Positions 12,036-23,130 are shown, numbered from the stretch's first letter. The stretch is 64,000 nt of DNA from Morella rubra (GCA_003952965.2 CM025852.1:20409915-20473914); one strand, 5' to 3'. The notes: generated from the sequence alone by a model not told the origin. Translations and numbers: made by a program.

Positions 12036-12762
12036 GTAAGTGCTTCATCATGATCGTATCTCTTGTTGCATGTCTGCCGTCGTCAATTTTTAATGTGCTT
12101 TTGTTCTTAATGGTCTAACGCTTTAATAAACTTCGATGAAATCTCCAAATTTCCAAATCTAAACATTACTCTAACTTCTATAAAATGGATTGTCTGTGCC
12201 AAAAAATTCCATTCGAACAAACATATTACCTTTTGGACGGGTGCGTAATTCCTGGTCTATTCTGTCCAAACGAAAATTAAAGGTTCATTGTTTTTTGGTT
12301 TGATACCGTTCTTTCGCATTTGAACATTCGCTGACAATTGCGTTCTTTACTGTTTTAATATGCTCGAACAGTATCAGGTGAAACCGTTCTATACTATTCG
12401 AACGTAGTGAGAGAGATGGTCATTATCTTTCGAGCGAGAAGTTTGGATCCTTGCGATCTCGAGTGAACGGTAGTACTGATGAGCATCTGAACTATTGTAT
12501 TATGTTGGAACAAGATTTTTATTTTTTATTTTTTAAAACAATCAATTAGATATGATTTTTTATAATAAACAATTAGACATATATATAATGAAGTAACTTA
12601 TGATTAATTAGAAGACATCAATTTTAATATCAAGAGAGATATGAAAAACAATATCGGAAAAAGTAAGAAAATAAGTAATATAATAATACTGTAAGCATAT
12701 TAAATAGAATAAAAAAAAAATTCCGTAACCTATATGGTGAGAGTGTGTAACTTTCATATGAA
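12036..12762. other. Unassigned AT-rich stretch downstream of gene A
   Basis: No gene is seen. 12270-12480 contains several short motifs of the type GTTCGAACG. Differences from unit 2 are few. Confidence 0.4.
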
Positions 12763-12768
12763 TTTATT
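12763..12768 (-). promoter_or_regulatory. Polyadenylation signal of gene A (AATAAA)
   Basis: TTTATT on the plus strand reads AATAAA on the minus strand, about 220 nt after the gene A stop codon. It is conserved in unit 2 at 43605-43610. Confidence 0.45.
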
Positions 12769-12985
12769 CATTATGAGAAATAGTCAGAACTGCTGGGGAA
12801 GTTCTTCGTAAATTACTTACTCTGATTTGGACTTGTACATGACCAACAGATATAGATAATGCCCTACTGACAATATATGAAAATAAAAACTGAGTTCTCT
12901 TATTTGCCGTGAATGGATCCAAATAACACCACTTCGATTGAAGAAAAAAAAACTCAAAGCCACCACTGATTTCCATCTCAGGACT

Positions 12986-13748
12986 CTACGGAAGGCTCGC
13001 TTGATTGAGAGGGTGATGACAATCCCTTGGGGGGTCATACGGCACTCCCCTTCTGGGTGGACAGAACGGCTTGTGACCCCTTTGTCCATCCGTTTCTTCT
13101 GCAAAAAAAGGCCAAATGAAATAAATAATGGAAGAAATTAATTTGAAATGAGAAATTTTTTTCTATATATTCGTTATGAAAATTTTGGAGGTGTATTTTT
13201 TGTGTTTTCTTTTGAAGATTGGGAAAGTATCAAATATATTTACAAAGAAATTAATTTTTTGTTAGACGAAATCTTTATTAAGTTTTGTGAAAGTTATGTT
13301 TTGGACTTTATGTTATTTTTGTAACAAAAAAACGTAAGATTAATGATGATATAGAAAATTTTATTGGAGATTGATAGTAGTTTTAAGATTAAAAATAATG
13401 TCTAGATGAAATCTTGTTTTGAGAGAAACAATGTTTTTAAAATCAGAAAAAAAAAAATATAGCCTAAATAAAGGTAATGATGCTAGAAGGCAATAAAAAG
13501 AGAAATTAAATTTTTGTTCCACCCCTAGAAATAATGAAAAGGGGAAACTATGAATACCAGATCGCAATATTTCTTACGATATAAGTTAGCAGAGTGAAAT
13601 TGTTAAGAAAAAAAAAAAGTTAACTAGATTGAAATTACTCACTGTGTTGAGGAACTTCCGTGATTTGTCGGGGCGCAACATGATCATTAGCAAAGACGAG
13701 AAATGCAAGCAAACAAAATAGAATGGTAGTGGAGAACTTGGTAGCCAT
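12986..13748 (-). CDS. Gene A: small secreted peptide precursor, two exons
   Basis: Exon 1 is 13643-13748 and exon 2 is 12986-13098, separated by a 544-nt intron (donor GTGAGT, acceptor TTTTTTTGCAG). The product is 72 residues: a hydrophobic secretion signal over about residues 1-21 (core TTILFCLLAFLVFA), a short linker, then a proline- and arginine-rich mature part with two cysteines (48 and 62), a PFCPPRRGVPY segment and a LNQASLP C-terminus. Exon 1, the intron start, the promoter and the sequence after the stop codon are homologous to gene B (33298-33872), which supports the gene model and the reading frame. The mature part shows no similarity to gene B. I do not recognise the family; a cell-to-cell signal or defence peptide is an inference from secretion and size only. 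The overlapping ORF at 12817-13104 uses another frame and lacks conservation of the stop. Confidence 0.6.
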
Positions 13749-13783
13749 CTTGAGTTGTAGTGGAGAACTTGGTAGTCATTCTC

Positions 13784-13793
13784 CCTTAAATAG
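13784..13793 (-). promoter_or_regulatory. TATA-like box of gene A
   Basis: The minus strand reads CTATTTAAGG, 36 bp or more upstream of the ATG. The identical box lies upstream of gene B (33255). An upstream ATG at 13779 lies between it and the main ATG at 13748, in another frame; a start site about 30 nt after the box would skip it. Confidence 0.55.
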
Positions 13794-13878
13794 CATTTTA
13801 CAAGTCCAGATATTCCAACTCAAGCTAGCTTGTATTTTGGCTTATCTGAGCCGCTGAAGATGTTGTTCGTTTCTTCTT

Positions 13879-15285
13879 TTTTCTAGCCTTAATTGTTGCT
13901 CTCATTTTTGGTGATGTACACTCATACAATGAAATCAACCTTCCAGTATATTAGCACACGACTCATCTTCAGCTAAGCTTGTATTGTTGGGCTTATATTT
14001 AGGTCATGCTACTGAAAAAAGATAAGTTGATTCATGTTTCCCGCAATTTATGTAGCTGCTTTTAATCTCAAAGCAATAGCTTAAGTTGTTGTGCTTGAAA
14101 TTTATGAATTTGGAAATTAAAATGTATGAAAATAAATCCCCTTCCATTTATATTCTCATGCTGGCCTAAAAAAAAAGTGTTGGGCTTGAAAATTGAAATT
14201 GAAGGGTAGAACTACAATTTAGGTCATGGCTTTCCAATTATTTCTACTACTTTTTTGCTGCAAAATGAAAAAGACTTGTTCTTGACATCACCAATGTGTA
14301 AGAATTTTGATTCATTTTTTTGTTAATATTCGACAGATACTCCCGCAATTTATGTAGCTGCTTAAAATCAAAAGTAATCATCAAATCGGGGCAATAGCTT
14401 GGAAAATGTGTTGAATTTTGTTAAAAAAAAAGTGTTAATGTGTGGAAAGTTGTTGAAAGTTACTTACAATGAAAAAAATACTCTTGAAATTTTTTTTTTC
14501 AAAACTCAGTAATTGATAATGAAGACTCTGGCTGGGTTATCAGCTTGGACTTTTGCAATTAGGGAACTTTTATTTTGGCACCTGCAAGTTGCGACCACGT
14601 GACATGAGCCCTACCCTGATGGGCCCGTGTCAAGTGGGGAAGCTCTGCGAAAATTAAGTACTCTGAGTTGGACATTTATTAATTCCATGTTGTTGGAAAA
14701 AAATGGGCGCCGGATTGACGGGGGAGAGGAGTGTTTTCTGCTTCCGACCCTACTGACATTGAAAATGTTTCCCTAGAGAAACTGACCTCGATGGATTAGC
14801 TATTGTCCTTTACTTTCATTAGTTTTCTTCCCCTAGCAAGAAGTTATGTCCGCATCCAAAGGGAGTTTTCTGCGCTCCCACACTTGGAAATTATAAAGGT
14901 AGCTGCCCAATAATTAAGCACCCTTGGCTTGTTGCCAGTGCATGAGAGTTACTGAAGAAACTGACCTTTTTTTTTCTTGTAACAATTGAATATTACTATA
15001 TTCTAATACTGAGATGAGGATTACAAAGAGTTGGGAATGCTTCCACAGAACATTCCGCAAGAGAATTAGCGAATTTGAGTCTCAATGTCCAAAACTATGA
15101 TCGGGAAAGATATTGACATTGTCCAAGCTTCGGATAGGTTAGGGTTCATTAGTTTTCTTCCTGTAAACTATGATCGGGAAAGATATTGATGGGCTTGGAT
15201 TTGTTATTGTCCAGTCCACTGGGCTGCTCGGATAGGTTAGCTCTTGTCCTTTTCTTTCATTAGTTTTCTTTCCTAAACTAACAAC
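13879..15285 (+). repeat. Inverted repeat, arm 1 (upstream of gene A)
   Basis: Read in reverse, this matches 19560-21805. Clear anchors are the TGATGTACA/GAAATCAACCTTCC block (13910-13942), the CTCCCGCAATTTATGTAGCTGC block (14340), the GGGCCCGTGTCAAGTGG block (14620) and the AGTTTTCT/CTTTCATTAG blocks (14800-14880). The arm begins about 130 bp upstream of the gene A ATG. It represents ancestral promoter sequence duplicated with the gene in head-to-head orientation. Confidence 0.8.
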
Positions 15286-15288
15286 TTA

Positions 15289-15841
15289 GAACATTCTTAG
15301 CAGCTTCTTCAAATTTATCTCTATTTTAACCAAAAAGCACACTTCTCTATTTTAACTATCAACTTTTTAAAAACACTCACAGCAGCTTCTCTATTTTAAC
15401 TATCTATTTTTTACTATTCTATTTAAATATTACTTTTCAAAAAAAATTTTATTCTTTCTTTAACATTTATATTTTTAAATATTTATTTTTAAGAATATGG
15501 GAGTAAGAAAAGAAAAAGAAAAAAATAAAATAAAAAAGAGGGAGAACGTGAGATCTCAAGGAAGAAAAGAAAAAAAATAAAAAGAAAATAAAAAAGAGGG
15601 AGAGTGTGAAAGAAGAAAAGAAAAAAAAAAAAATAAAGAAAAAAGATAGATATTAATATTTTAAGATAGTGAAGTGAACAGTGGTTCTCTAAATATAGAG
15701 AACCACTGTTCACATTTTCAAATTTTTTGTTAAAGTTTGTTATAATAGATAAGATGCTACATGGTGTTTTTTTACTTTTTTGTTAAATTGGTTCTCTATT
15801 CTAACCAAAATGTTAGAATAGAGAACCTGCTAGGAATGCTC
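15289..15841. mobile_element. Tourist-like (PIF/Harbinger) MITE, target duplication TTA
   Basis: The 553-bp element has imperfect terminal inverted repeats, GAACATTCTTAGCAG at the left and CTGCTAGGAATGCTC at the right, flanked by TTA (15286-15288 and 15842-15844). It is AT-rich and contains a purine tract (15490-15640) and a perfect 18-bp-arm palindrome at 15674-15713. Another internal inverted repeat, GGTTCTCTATTCTAAC, lies near the right end. The minus-strand ORF at 15489-15713 is low-complexity. Confidence 0.85.
15674..15713. repeat. Perfect palindrome inside the MITE
   Basis: Two 18-nt arms beginning GTGAACAGTGGTTCTCTA pair around AATA. A transcript would fold into a stable hairpin, as is common for MITEs. 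Confidence 0.85.
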
Positions 15842-15844
15842 TTA

Positions 15845-16665
15845 GAGATGACGTTTGGTTCTTTATGATAATAATGGTGATAAATTTGCGGATTTCTTGG
15901 ACTCTAATTTATCTATTAACTTGAAATTTTATATTTGTATGAACCCCAGACAGCATAAAAATTAAAAAGTCATCTGACGGCCTTGGCATCTTGCTCCACT
16001 GGACTGGAGAAACTAACCTTGCTCCATTGCTCGATAAGCTCTTGCAGCTGCTTTGCTTTCATTAGTTTCCTTCCCCAAGTAAGATTATCCGGGGCGAAGT
16101 CAGGATGTGGCTTCTGCAGGGGCCAAAATATAATATGTAATAGTTAGCCAATAATAGAAATTAGAGTAGGACTCTCTGGCCTGGCTATCATCGTCTCTAC
16201 TCTAACTTGGCTACATTCTTTGGCCGGCTTATGAACTCGACTCAAACTTGCAGCTCGCTAGGTAGCATGGAATGGACATTTACCAAACCACACAATTGTC
16301 GTCCTCTTGCCGCGCACTTGAAGTCAATAGAGAATCCAAGGATTAGAGTACTAAAGTCAACACTGGTAAAAAAAAGACAGAATTTTCTAGAGAGAGAGTC
16401 TTGCCCACTTCTAGAAATTTATGACAAAATACTTTTCTTCTTTTTTCTCTCTAAGTGTATTGTCCAATACTGGTTACATTTAGGTTTTGATAGCAATCGA
16501 AGACAAGAATTTTCGAGCTTCGATTACAAATATTATTGTTAACCTGGGAAGAATGATTTATTGGTACGTAGTTGGTCACAAATAAAGCCCTCAACAAGTG
16601 TGCAGCTGCTATACAAACAATAACAATGGCCGGTTCTTCTATCTTTAAGAAAGAATTCAACCTAG
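15845..16665. other. Unassigned stretch between the MITE and the copia fragment
   Basis: No recognised domain. The plus-strand ORF at 16207-16542 (111 residues) starts MATFFGRLMNS and has no family signature; it is unchanged in unit 2, but so is everything around it, so this is not evidence of constraint. Confidence 0.4.
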
Positions 16666-16668
16666 TGT

Positions 16669-17727
16669 TCTTTGCATCGCCTTCTTGGACACCCATCTTT
16701 TGCTTATATGAAACATTTGTTTCCTTCATTATTTTCCTCTGTGAAGAATTTTGATTTTAAATGTGAAACATGTATTTTGGCGAAGAGTCATCGCGTTGTA
16801 TATCCCTTGAGTTATAGCAAACGAGATATTCCTTTTGCTTTGATTCACTCGGATGTATGGGGAACTTTCCTAATAACTACTGTGTTGGGTTTTCGATGGT
16901 TTGTGCTCTTTATTGATGATTGTACGCAAATGACATCGTTATATTTGTTGAAGCATAAAGATGAGGTTTTGGAAGTATTTAGATCATTCCATCTTATGGT
17001 GCAAACTCAATATTCAACCAAAATTCAAATTCTGAGATCAGATAATGGTGGTGAATTTATTAACCACCAATTTCGTGACTATTGCTGCCTCCATGGTATT
17101 CTTCATGAGACGTCTTGTCCACATACTCCTCAGCAAAATGGCATTGCTGAACGAAAAAATCGACGTCTCCTTGAAACCGCTTGAGCCCTACTTCTTGGGG
17201 CCCACGCTCCGAATCATTTTTGGGCTGACGCGGTTACTAGCAGTTCATCTCTTAAATCGCATGCCGTCAAAGGTCCTAAGAATATATCAGACCGGAAATC
17301 GACCTCAGGATATTTCACCTTTGTTGGTGGAAATCTTGTGACATGGCAAAGCAAAAAATAGAAAATTGTAGCCCTCTCAAGTGCTCAAGCCGAATTTCGG
17401 GGAATGGCCAAAGGGCTATGTGAGCTGTTATGGCTAAAACGGTTATTAACCAAGATTGAATTTTCTCCAAAATTGGAAATGAATCTTTTCTGCGACAATA
17501 AAGCAGCAATTGATATCTCCCACAATCCAGTACAACATGATCGCACCAAACATGTTGAAGTGGATCGACACTTTATCAAACACAATCTAGAAGCCAAGAT
17601 AATTCGGTTTCCATTCGTCAAATCAGAGGATCAATTAGCAGATATACTTACCAAAGTCATGTGCAGCAAGGATTTTTACAACTCACTGGACAAGTTGTGC
17701 ATCAAAGATATCTATGCATCAACTTGA
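16669..17727 (+). pseudogene. Ty1/copia polyprotein fragment: integrase joined to RNase H, reverse transcriptase deleted
   Basis: A single frame runs from a GAG-pre-integrase piece (HRLLGHPSF; CETCILAKSHR, a remnant of the zinc-binding region) into the integrase core. The core has its first aspartate in IHSDVWG, the second in RSDNGGEF and the glutamate in QNGIAERKNRR. At about 17240 it jumps to the RNase H region (STSGYFTFVGGNLVTWQSKK, SSAQAEFRGMAKG, FCDNKAAIDISHNP, RTKHVEVD). The whole reverse transcriptase is missing, yet the frame is kept. Two stops interrupt it: TGA at 17182 (likely from CGA) and TAG after WQSKK near 17367 (family residue Q). gag, protease and the 5' LTR are absent. Not functional. 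Confidence 0.85.
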
Positions 17728-17734
17728 GGGGGAG

Positions 17735-17905
17735 TGTTGGCGTGAGTTGTTATGTGAGAGAATAGTGGAGAGATTATAGCATAGATATTCTCTCCTTAAT
17801 CATAGGAGAAAATCTGTATAGCCTAGAAGGAGTGTTCCTTTCTCTTTATATGTTTACCAAATCAGTTTGTAAAGTGATGTGAAAATATATTGAAATATTT
17901 TTGAC
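17735..17905 (+). mobile_element. 3' LTR of the copia fragment
   Basis: The LTR starts TGTTGGCGTGAG directly after a GAGGGGGAG polypurine tract that follows the RNase H stop. It ends near TTTTTGACA. It is about 170 bp, short as in several copia lineages. No partner 5' LTR is present upstream. Unit 2 differs by one base at the start (TGTTGGAGTGAG). Confidence 0.7.
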
Positions 17906-17955
17906 ATATATAATGGTTGATTCTTTTTGTTTTTGTTTTTACTTTTTCTTGGCAG

Positions 17956-18132
17956 AGCTTGCTTATATAATGAAAGCAACGGAGAAATGTGATGTGTATA
18001 GCTTTGGGGTGTTGACATTAGAAATCACGACAGGAAAGCATCCAGGTGATCTCATCTCTTCATTAGTATCTTCATCTGCCAAGGAAAACGTACAGCTGAA
18101 AGATGTGTTAGATCAACGCCTTCCATTTCCGG
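17956..18132 (+). pseudogene. Exon fragment of a leucine-rich-repeat receptor kinase (MIK2-like)
   Basis: A pyrimidine-rich intron end with the acceptor TTGGCAG precedes an exon reading ELAYIMKATEKCDVYSFGV, then LEITTGKHPGDLISSL and LDQRLPFP. This is the end of the kinase domain (subdomains VIII-X) typical of plasma-membrane LRR receptor kinases of the MIK2 type. Similarity stops after LPFP; the following residues are unrelated. There is no catalytic loop, no extracellular repeats and no C-terminal lobe. It follows the copia LTR directly, so the retrotransposon probably inserted into the intron of an already decayed gene copy. Confidence 0.75.
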
Positions 18133-18355
18133 AGACTCCAGAGACATTTACCGGAAAACGTACCTCCCAAATGTCTCTTTGGAAAGGCACAAGAAATCAG
18201 TTCAAATCCTATGATCCTGCAACTTGCTTGCGCTACGTGGCAATGTTACAAGTCACATGCGGTTCAACTAACTATGCATCAGTATATAAATTAAGCATAA
18301 AAACTTGTTATAAGTCCATGATATATGGGAGCAAAGCAGAAGAACGATAATTAAG

Positions 18356-18688
18356 ATGGCAGTACCAAGGAAAAACCAACTTAAAGTGAAATTTGATGTG
18401 GCTATCAAGGGGGGTTTTCTTAGCTATGCGGCAGTTTGTAGAAACTGGAAAGGTAATATTGTTGCAGCAGAGGGACATTGGGGACGTGGCTGGCGGCTCA
18501 ACTGGATTTCTAGAGAAGGAAACTTTATGGCACATTTTGTGACTAAATAGTGTATAAATCATAATGATAGTGGTAGGATCAATGCTTCCTCTTTACCTCA
18601 GGATCCTTGTATATGATTATGGTTAACCTTTTAGCAATAAAATGTAACACCTTTGCTTAGACACAAAAAAAAAAAAAAAAAAAAAAAA
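18356..18688 (+). mobile_element. LINE 3' tail: RNase H-like fragment plus poly(A)
   Basis: An ORF starting near 18356 reads PRKNQLKVKFDVAIKGGF and AAVCRNWKGNIVAAEGHW, the reverse-transcriptase-like/RNase H segment found at the C-terminus of plant L1 LINE polyproteins, then jumps to WRLNWISREGNFMAHFVTK. The middle of the domain is deleted. A 3'UTR with AATAAA (18637-18642) and a 24-base A run (18665-18688) follow. Short flanking similarities (ATAATTAAG before, GTAATTAG after) may be the target duplication. Reverse-transcribed, 5'-truncated and dead. Confidence 0.7.
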
Positions 18689-18707
18689 GGTAATTAGTGC
18701 TTCATCA

Positions 18708-18840
18708 GAGAGCACTCATCCCTCTCTCTAGACTTTTTTTTTTCCTGCTTCTAAGAGTCCCCTCGCCCCCTATCGCTCTTGGGCGACAGGTGGAGCTTTG
18801 CCTCCATCCGCTTTCCCACTGTCCCTTGGCCTGCTTCTCG
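18708..18840 (+). mobile_element. Truncated 5' end of the retroposon family seen at 11283
   Basis: The leader with CCCTCTCTCTAGAC and GAGTCCCCTCGCCCCC matches 11283-11410, then stops at about 18840. It begins within 20 bp of the poly(A) of the LINE tail and is preceded by the same GCTTCATCA as the copy at 11283. Confidence 0.65.
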
Positions 18841-19559
18841 TAAGAGGCTTAATTAGTTTACTAATTATTGGAGTATTGTTCAATTTCAAATGGGTCTCTA
18901 GAGTAAATTTGTTCTAAACGGCTAAAGTGGATATATGTTAATTAATTGTCAATAATCAGGTGTTTCCTTTAATTTTTAAATGATCTCTAATTAAAAATCT
19001 TATACTTTTAAAATAACATTTATTTCGAAAAAATACAAAATTCAAAACTCCCATACAAACAGTATAAATACTTGGATAAATGATTTACAAGATAGGCCAT
19101 CATGTTTCAAAAATATTTTGGCCCTTGCCTCTCTCTTTACTCATTCTAACTTTGAGCACCGTAATTTCTCACCCGGTCCTCGGGAGGCCTCTTTCTAAAT
19201 TTTTCAAGACGCATTAAAAGCAGGTTAGCCGTAATATTCTTCTTTAGAGTCCCAGAAGTCCACTAATTTATCACCGTCTTTATCATGAGCAAGAAGCCAA
19301 GCATTTGCTAAGAACCAAAAAAAAAAAGCCAAGCATTTTATTGGGCAGCTAACCTTTTAATTTCCATGTGGTTCCGGGCTCATATAATAAGACAAGGCCC
19401 AACAAGTTGAGGACCTTTTAGAAGAGATTTTGAGCCCAATACGCTAAATCTTCAGTACAAGGTCTTGACGGACAATTTAAAATTCATAAATCCGTAAATA
19501 AGATGCCCTAAATTATTGGTAATTCACATTTTAATATTTTTAAATATCATTTATTCCGG
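18841..19559. other. Unassigned AT-rich stretch in the core of the inverted repeat
   Basis: No ORF with recognisable features. Two pieces, at 19200-19290 and 19580-19630, share the phrase AGAGTCCCAGAA, and parts resemble the neighbouring arm, so it may be a further decayed copy of arm sequence. Confidence 0.35.
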
Positions 19560-21805
19560 GACAAATACAAAATTTCAAGTTATATTAGCTAGATAAATTA
19601 GAGTCCCAGAAAATCACTTTCGTTATCATAAAGGACCAAACGTCATCTCTAAGTTGTTGCGTGGGGAAGAAAACTAACAATAGGAAAGGACCAAACGTCA
19701 GTTTCTTCGGTAGGTGATTCGTCCTTGGTCATTGATTTCCTTTTAATTTCCATGTGTGGGAGAGGAGAAAACTCCCTTTTGATGCTTAACTTCTTGATTA
19801 GGTGTAGAAAACTAATGAAAGTAAAGGACAATAGCTAATACTTTTCAACAATTCAACCTCATGTGCTCGGAAGCAAGAAAACTCTCCTCCATCTGGTCAA
19901 TAAGTCGCTAATTTTTTTGCAAAAAGAAATAACGTACAACATGTAAATTAATGTCCAATCACATTAGTTCGTTGGTCCAAATTAGAGTAATTAATTTAAG
20001 CAGAGCTTCCGTCCCCACACGGAGCCGGCCCATTAGACAAGGGCCCATGCCACCGTAGTTGATGTTGGGACATCCACAATCATAAAATGGAATTAATATA
20101 AATCCCACGAATAAAGTTAAATACACTATTAAAAAGAGAAATTAGTAGAATGAAATGGTTTTAAAAAAAAATTGTAGTCATTGATGTTGTGACATCCACA
20201 ATAGTAAATGTAAACTGGGTAATCCCAGAAGAAAATATTTGTCACTACATATAACCAGTGTTAGACAATACATGTTAGAAGCAAGTAATTGTCACAATAG
20301 CAAAAAAGTATTTGTAGGGCAGTCTCTCACTCTAGAAAAGGCCGTCATGTTTTGTAGCCGTGTTCACTTTACTCTAATCCTAGGATTCTCTATTGACTTC
20401 TTTATTTTCATATATTGTCGGTAGGGCATTATCTCTATCTTTTGGACTTTGGTCATGACAACACAATGATGGGTCGACCGACCCGAGTATGGAATCATCA
20501 TCTTTAGCATTATAATATATAACTGTTAAAAAAAGAGATGAGTTTCTTCGACGACTCTCATGCATGGGCAAGGAGCCAAGGGTGCTTATTGGGCAGCTAC
20601 CTTTTTAATTTCCATTTGTGGGTCCGTGGGAGAGGAGAAAACTCCCTTTTGATGCGAAACTTCTTGCTCGGAGAAACTAAAGGACAAGAGCTATTCCATG
20701 GAAGTCAGTTTCAACCGGTGTTCGAAAACTCTCCACTCCCCCGGTCAATACGTCGCCCATTCTTTTTTTTCCGCAAAGAAACAACATTCAACATGGAAAT
20801 AAATGTCCGGCCAATTATGTCAGGTCGTTGGTCGAAGTCAAAATAATTAATGGTCAATACGTCGCCCTTTTTTTTTTCCGCAATGAAACAACATTCAACA
20901 TGGAAATAAATGTCCAACTACGTCAGGTCGTTGGTCTAAGTCAAAATAATTAATTTACGCAGCGCTTCCCCCACATGACATGGGCCTATGGCCATGTCAG
21001 GTGGTGGCAATTTGCAGAATACTAAGTTCTACAATTGCAAAAGTCCATGCACCCAGTCAGCGTATTCTTCGTCGATTTAATGGATTTGAAAATTTGTTTA
21101 ATGAAAGTAGTGTAGATTTTATTTGATTATGTAAAATATGTGTTTAGGTTTGTAAAAAAGTGTTGGGTGTGTATAAAGTTGTTAGAATTTGTCCAAAAAC
21201 TCAAAGCTATTGTCCTGATTTTATTAGGTTTTATTTTAAGCAGCTACATAAATTGCGGGAGTATCTGAAGAATATTAACAAAAAAAGGAATTATAATTTT
21301 TCGACACATTAGGGATATCAAGAACAAGTCTTTTTCATTTTGCAGCAAAAAAGTAGTAGAAATAATTGGAAAGCCGTGACCTAAAGTATAGTTCTACCCT
21401 TCAATTTCAAGCCCAACAGTTAAAACGGCTTAAGATGGTTGACATATATACAGCTCGTTTTTTAAATTATTAAAGTACTAATATACTAAATAAAGGAAGG
21501 TTGATTTCATCATAATAATACAATGAGTGTACATCATCAAACTTTTAGTTTATGGGAGTTGGTGAAAAAATGAAAAGAAATAATTTGAGTAAATTTTTAA
21601 TGTTTATTGTAATGAAAATAGATAATTTGATGGAGAAAAAATTGTTTATAGTTATTTTATTAATCAAAATTTTAAAACATAAAAATTTTGATTTGGCAAA
21701 TGCCACCTAAATAGAGGAAGGTTGATTTCATCATAACAATACCTGATTGTACATCACCAAAATTGAGAGCAGTAACTAAGGCTAGAAAATTGCGTTCAGG
21801 TTTAC
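19560..21805 (-). repeat. Inverted repeat, arm 2 (former upstream region of gene B), internally duplicated
   Basis: It matches arm 1 (13879-15285) in reverse. It is longer because parts are repeated within it: the GGAGAAAACTCCCTTTTGATGC block occurs at 19755 and 20634; the CAACATTCAACATGGAAATAAATGTCC block occurs at 20783 and 20888 with a weaker copy at 19932; and the GGTTGATTTCATCATAA block occurs at 21500 and 21720. The short ORFs (for example 20538-20846) come from these repeats and are not genes. Confidence 0.75.
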
Positions 21806-22411
21806 CCAATTCATTGGATAAGAGGCCCACACTGGCCCAGCTCAAAAGGCCCAACTCCTAAGGCCCAACATTTCGGCTCGGTATTCGATGAAGAGAACCC
21901 GTCAAACTTAGTGTACGGTGAAAATTGCCCGCGTAAATAAAACTACTAATAACTACCTTAAATATAAAAACTAAGAAACCGTCCATGATATCCACAATAT
22001 AAACGGTTAAGAAAAACATCCGTTACATGGAAGGGAAGTGAAAAAAACAAGTATAAAAGGAGGTGAACTAACAAAAGGAAGGTACACAACTTTTGGCCGA
22101 ATAAATTAGAAATATTGAAACAGAGCGAAAGACTGATTGAACCATCGGAGGACTCATTCCCTCCCAGTGGAAAAAAAAAATTGTAATTGTGGTGTGTAGT
22201 TGCAGAATCTAATGTAAGGAATTGTTCGAGGTGGTCATCATAAATCAACTGATTCTTTCATTGCCGTTTAAGTCAAATAAAAGAAAAGAACTTGATTTTG
22301 ATAATTATGTGATCTGCTTCTAGGCCATAATAATGGAATATCCTATTTTAAACTTTTGTCGTATGCAAAAAAAAAAAAAAGAAATAGACAAAATCTTCAG
22401 CGGCTCACAAG
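21806..22411. other. Segment between arm 2 and the CACTA insertion site
   Basis: It contains a GGCCCA-rich stretch (21825-21880) and ends TCTTCAGCGGCTCACAAG, which is the distal promoter of gene B up to the CACTA target site. The equivalent of most of this stretch is missing upstream of gene A, so it is either an insertion here or a deletion there. Confidence 0.5.
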
Positions 22412-23130
22412 CACTACAACAAAACAACTTTTGGGTGACAAAATTTGTTGTCACCTAAAGTTAAAAATTTATCATCAAAAGTCATTGGTGTCAAAAAATA
22501 TTTGACTCTCGGTTTGATAGAAGAAGCGTGTCACCCTTGTTCTTAGGTGACAAATTCTGAGTTTCCTCAGGAAATAACATCCGGATGCCAACTCAGACGG
22601 TTCAGATGGTTTTCATTTTATGTGACATTTATAAATCCATCATGGATTCCTTGTTTTTAATCAGTTCGCATGTCTCGTGCGAACATCAATGTATTAAATG
22701 ACAAAATCAATTTCGATGGAAACTTGTGCGAACGTCTATAATATAGGTTTGCACAGGGTGAATTTCTATGTCAAAATGTAAATTTTGTCAGCAGATATAT
22801 CGTCCGCACGCTACTAAACCACCTGCGGACTCTGCGTGTTTTTATTTTTTGAAAAAAGAAAATCCCACGAATATAATGTGCGAACTCTGGTTAAACACGG
22901 ACGTGGGGACGGTAGATTTGAGTGCGGACGCTGGTTGCTTTTATTTTATGAAAAAAAGAAAATGTCAGAAATATAATATGCGTATGGCTCAAGAATGTGC
23001 GGACTATGGATAAAAACGAATGTGGGGACGGTGCAATAGCTTTCAAACGTTATTATGGGTAATCTATGTGGACGTTAATTTATCGCGAGCAGACGAATAA
23101 CTTATTATGACGGACGTTTGGGCGTTGTTA
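22412..23130. repeat. Left subterminal repeat region of the CACTA element
   Basis: Repeated GTGCGGAC, GTGCGAAC and GGACGTGGGGACGG units occur here, for example near 22717, 22799, 22825, 22876, 22900, 22922 and 22996. In En/Spm such repeats bind TNPA. A GGTGACAA / TTGTCACC hairpin lies just inside the terminal repeat (22434-22459). Confidence 0.7.

Noticed and set aside
12270..12480. GTTCGAACG-like motifs downstream of gene A as another CACTA end
   Set aside because: No CACTA terminus, no target duplication and only a few weak motifs.
12817..13104. Minus-strand 95-residue ORF over gene A exon 2
   Set aside because: It runs in a different frame from the one supported by the splice phase, by the conserved stop position and by alignment with the unit 2 copy.
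15489..15713. Minus-strand Phe/Leu-rich ORF resembling membrane segments
   Set aside because: Translation of a purine tract and palindrome inside the MITE.
16207..16542. Plus-strand 111-residue ORF starting MATFFGRLMNS
   Set aside because: No recognised motif, no splice or promoter context, and its identity in unit 2 only reflects the overall identity of this region.
20538..20917. Overlapping ORFs in arm 2
   Set aside because: They are products of a local direct repeat; peptide repeats on both strands mirror the DNA repeat.
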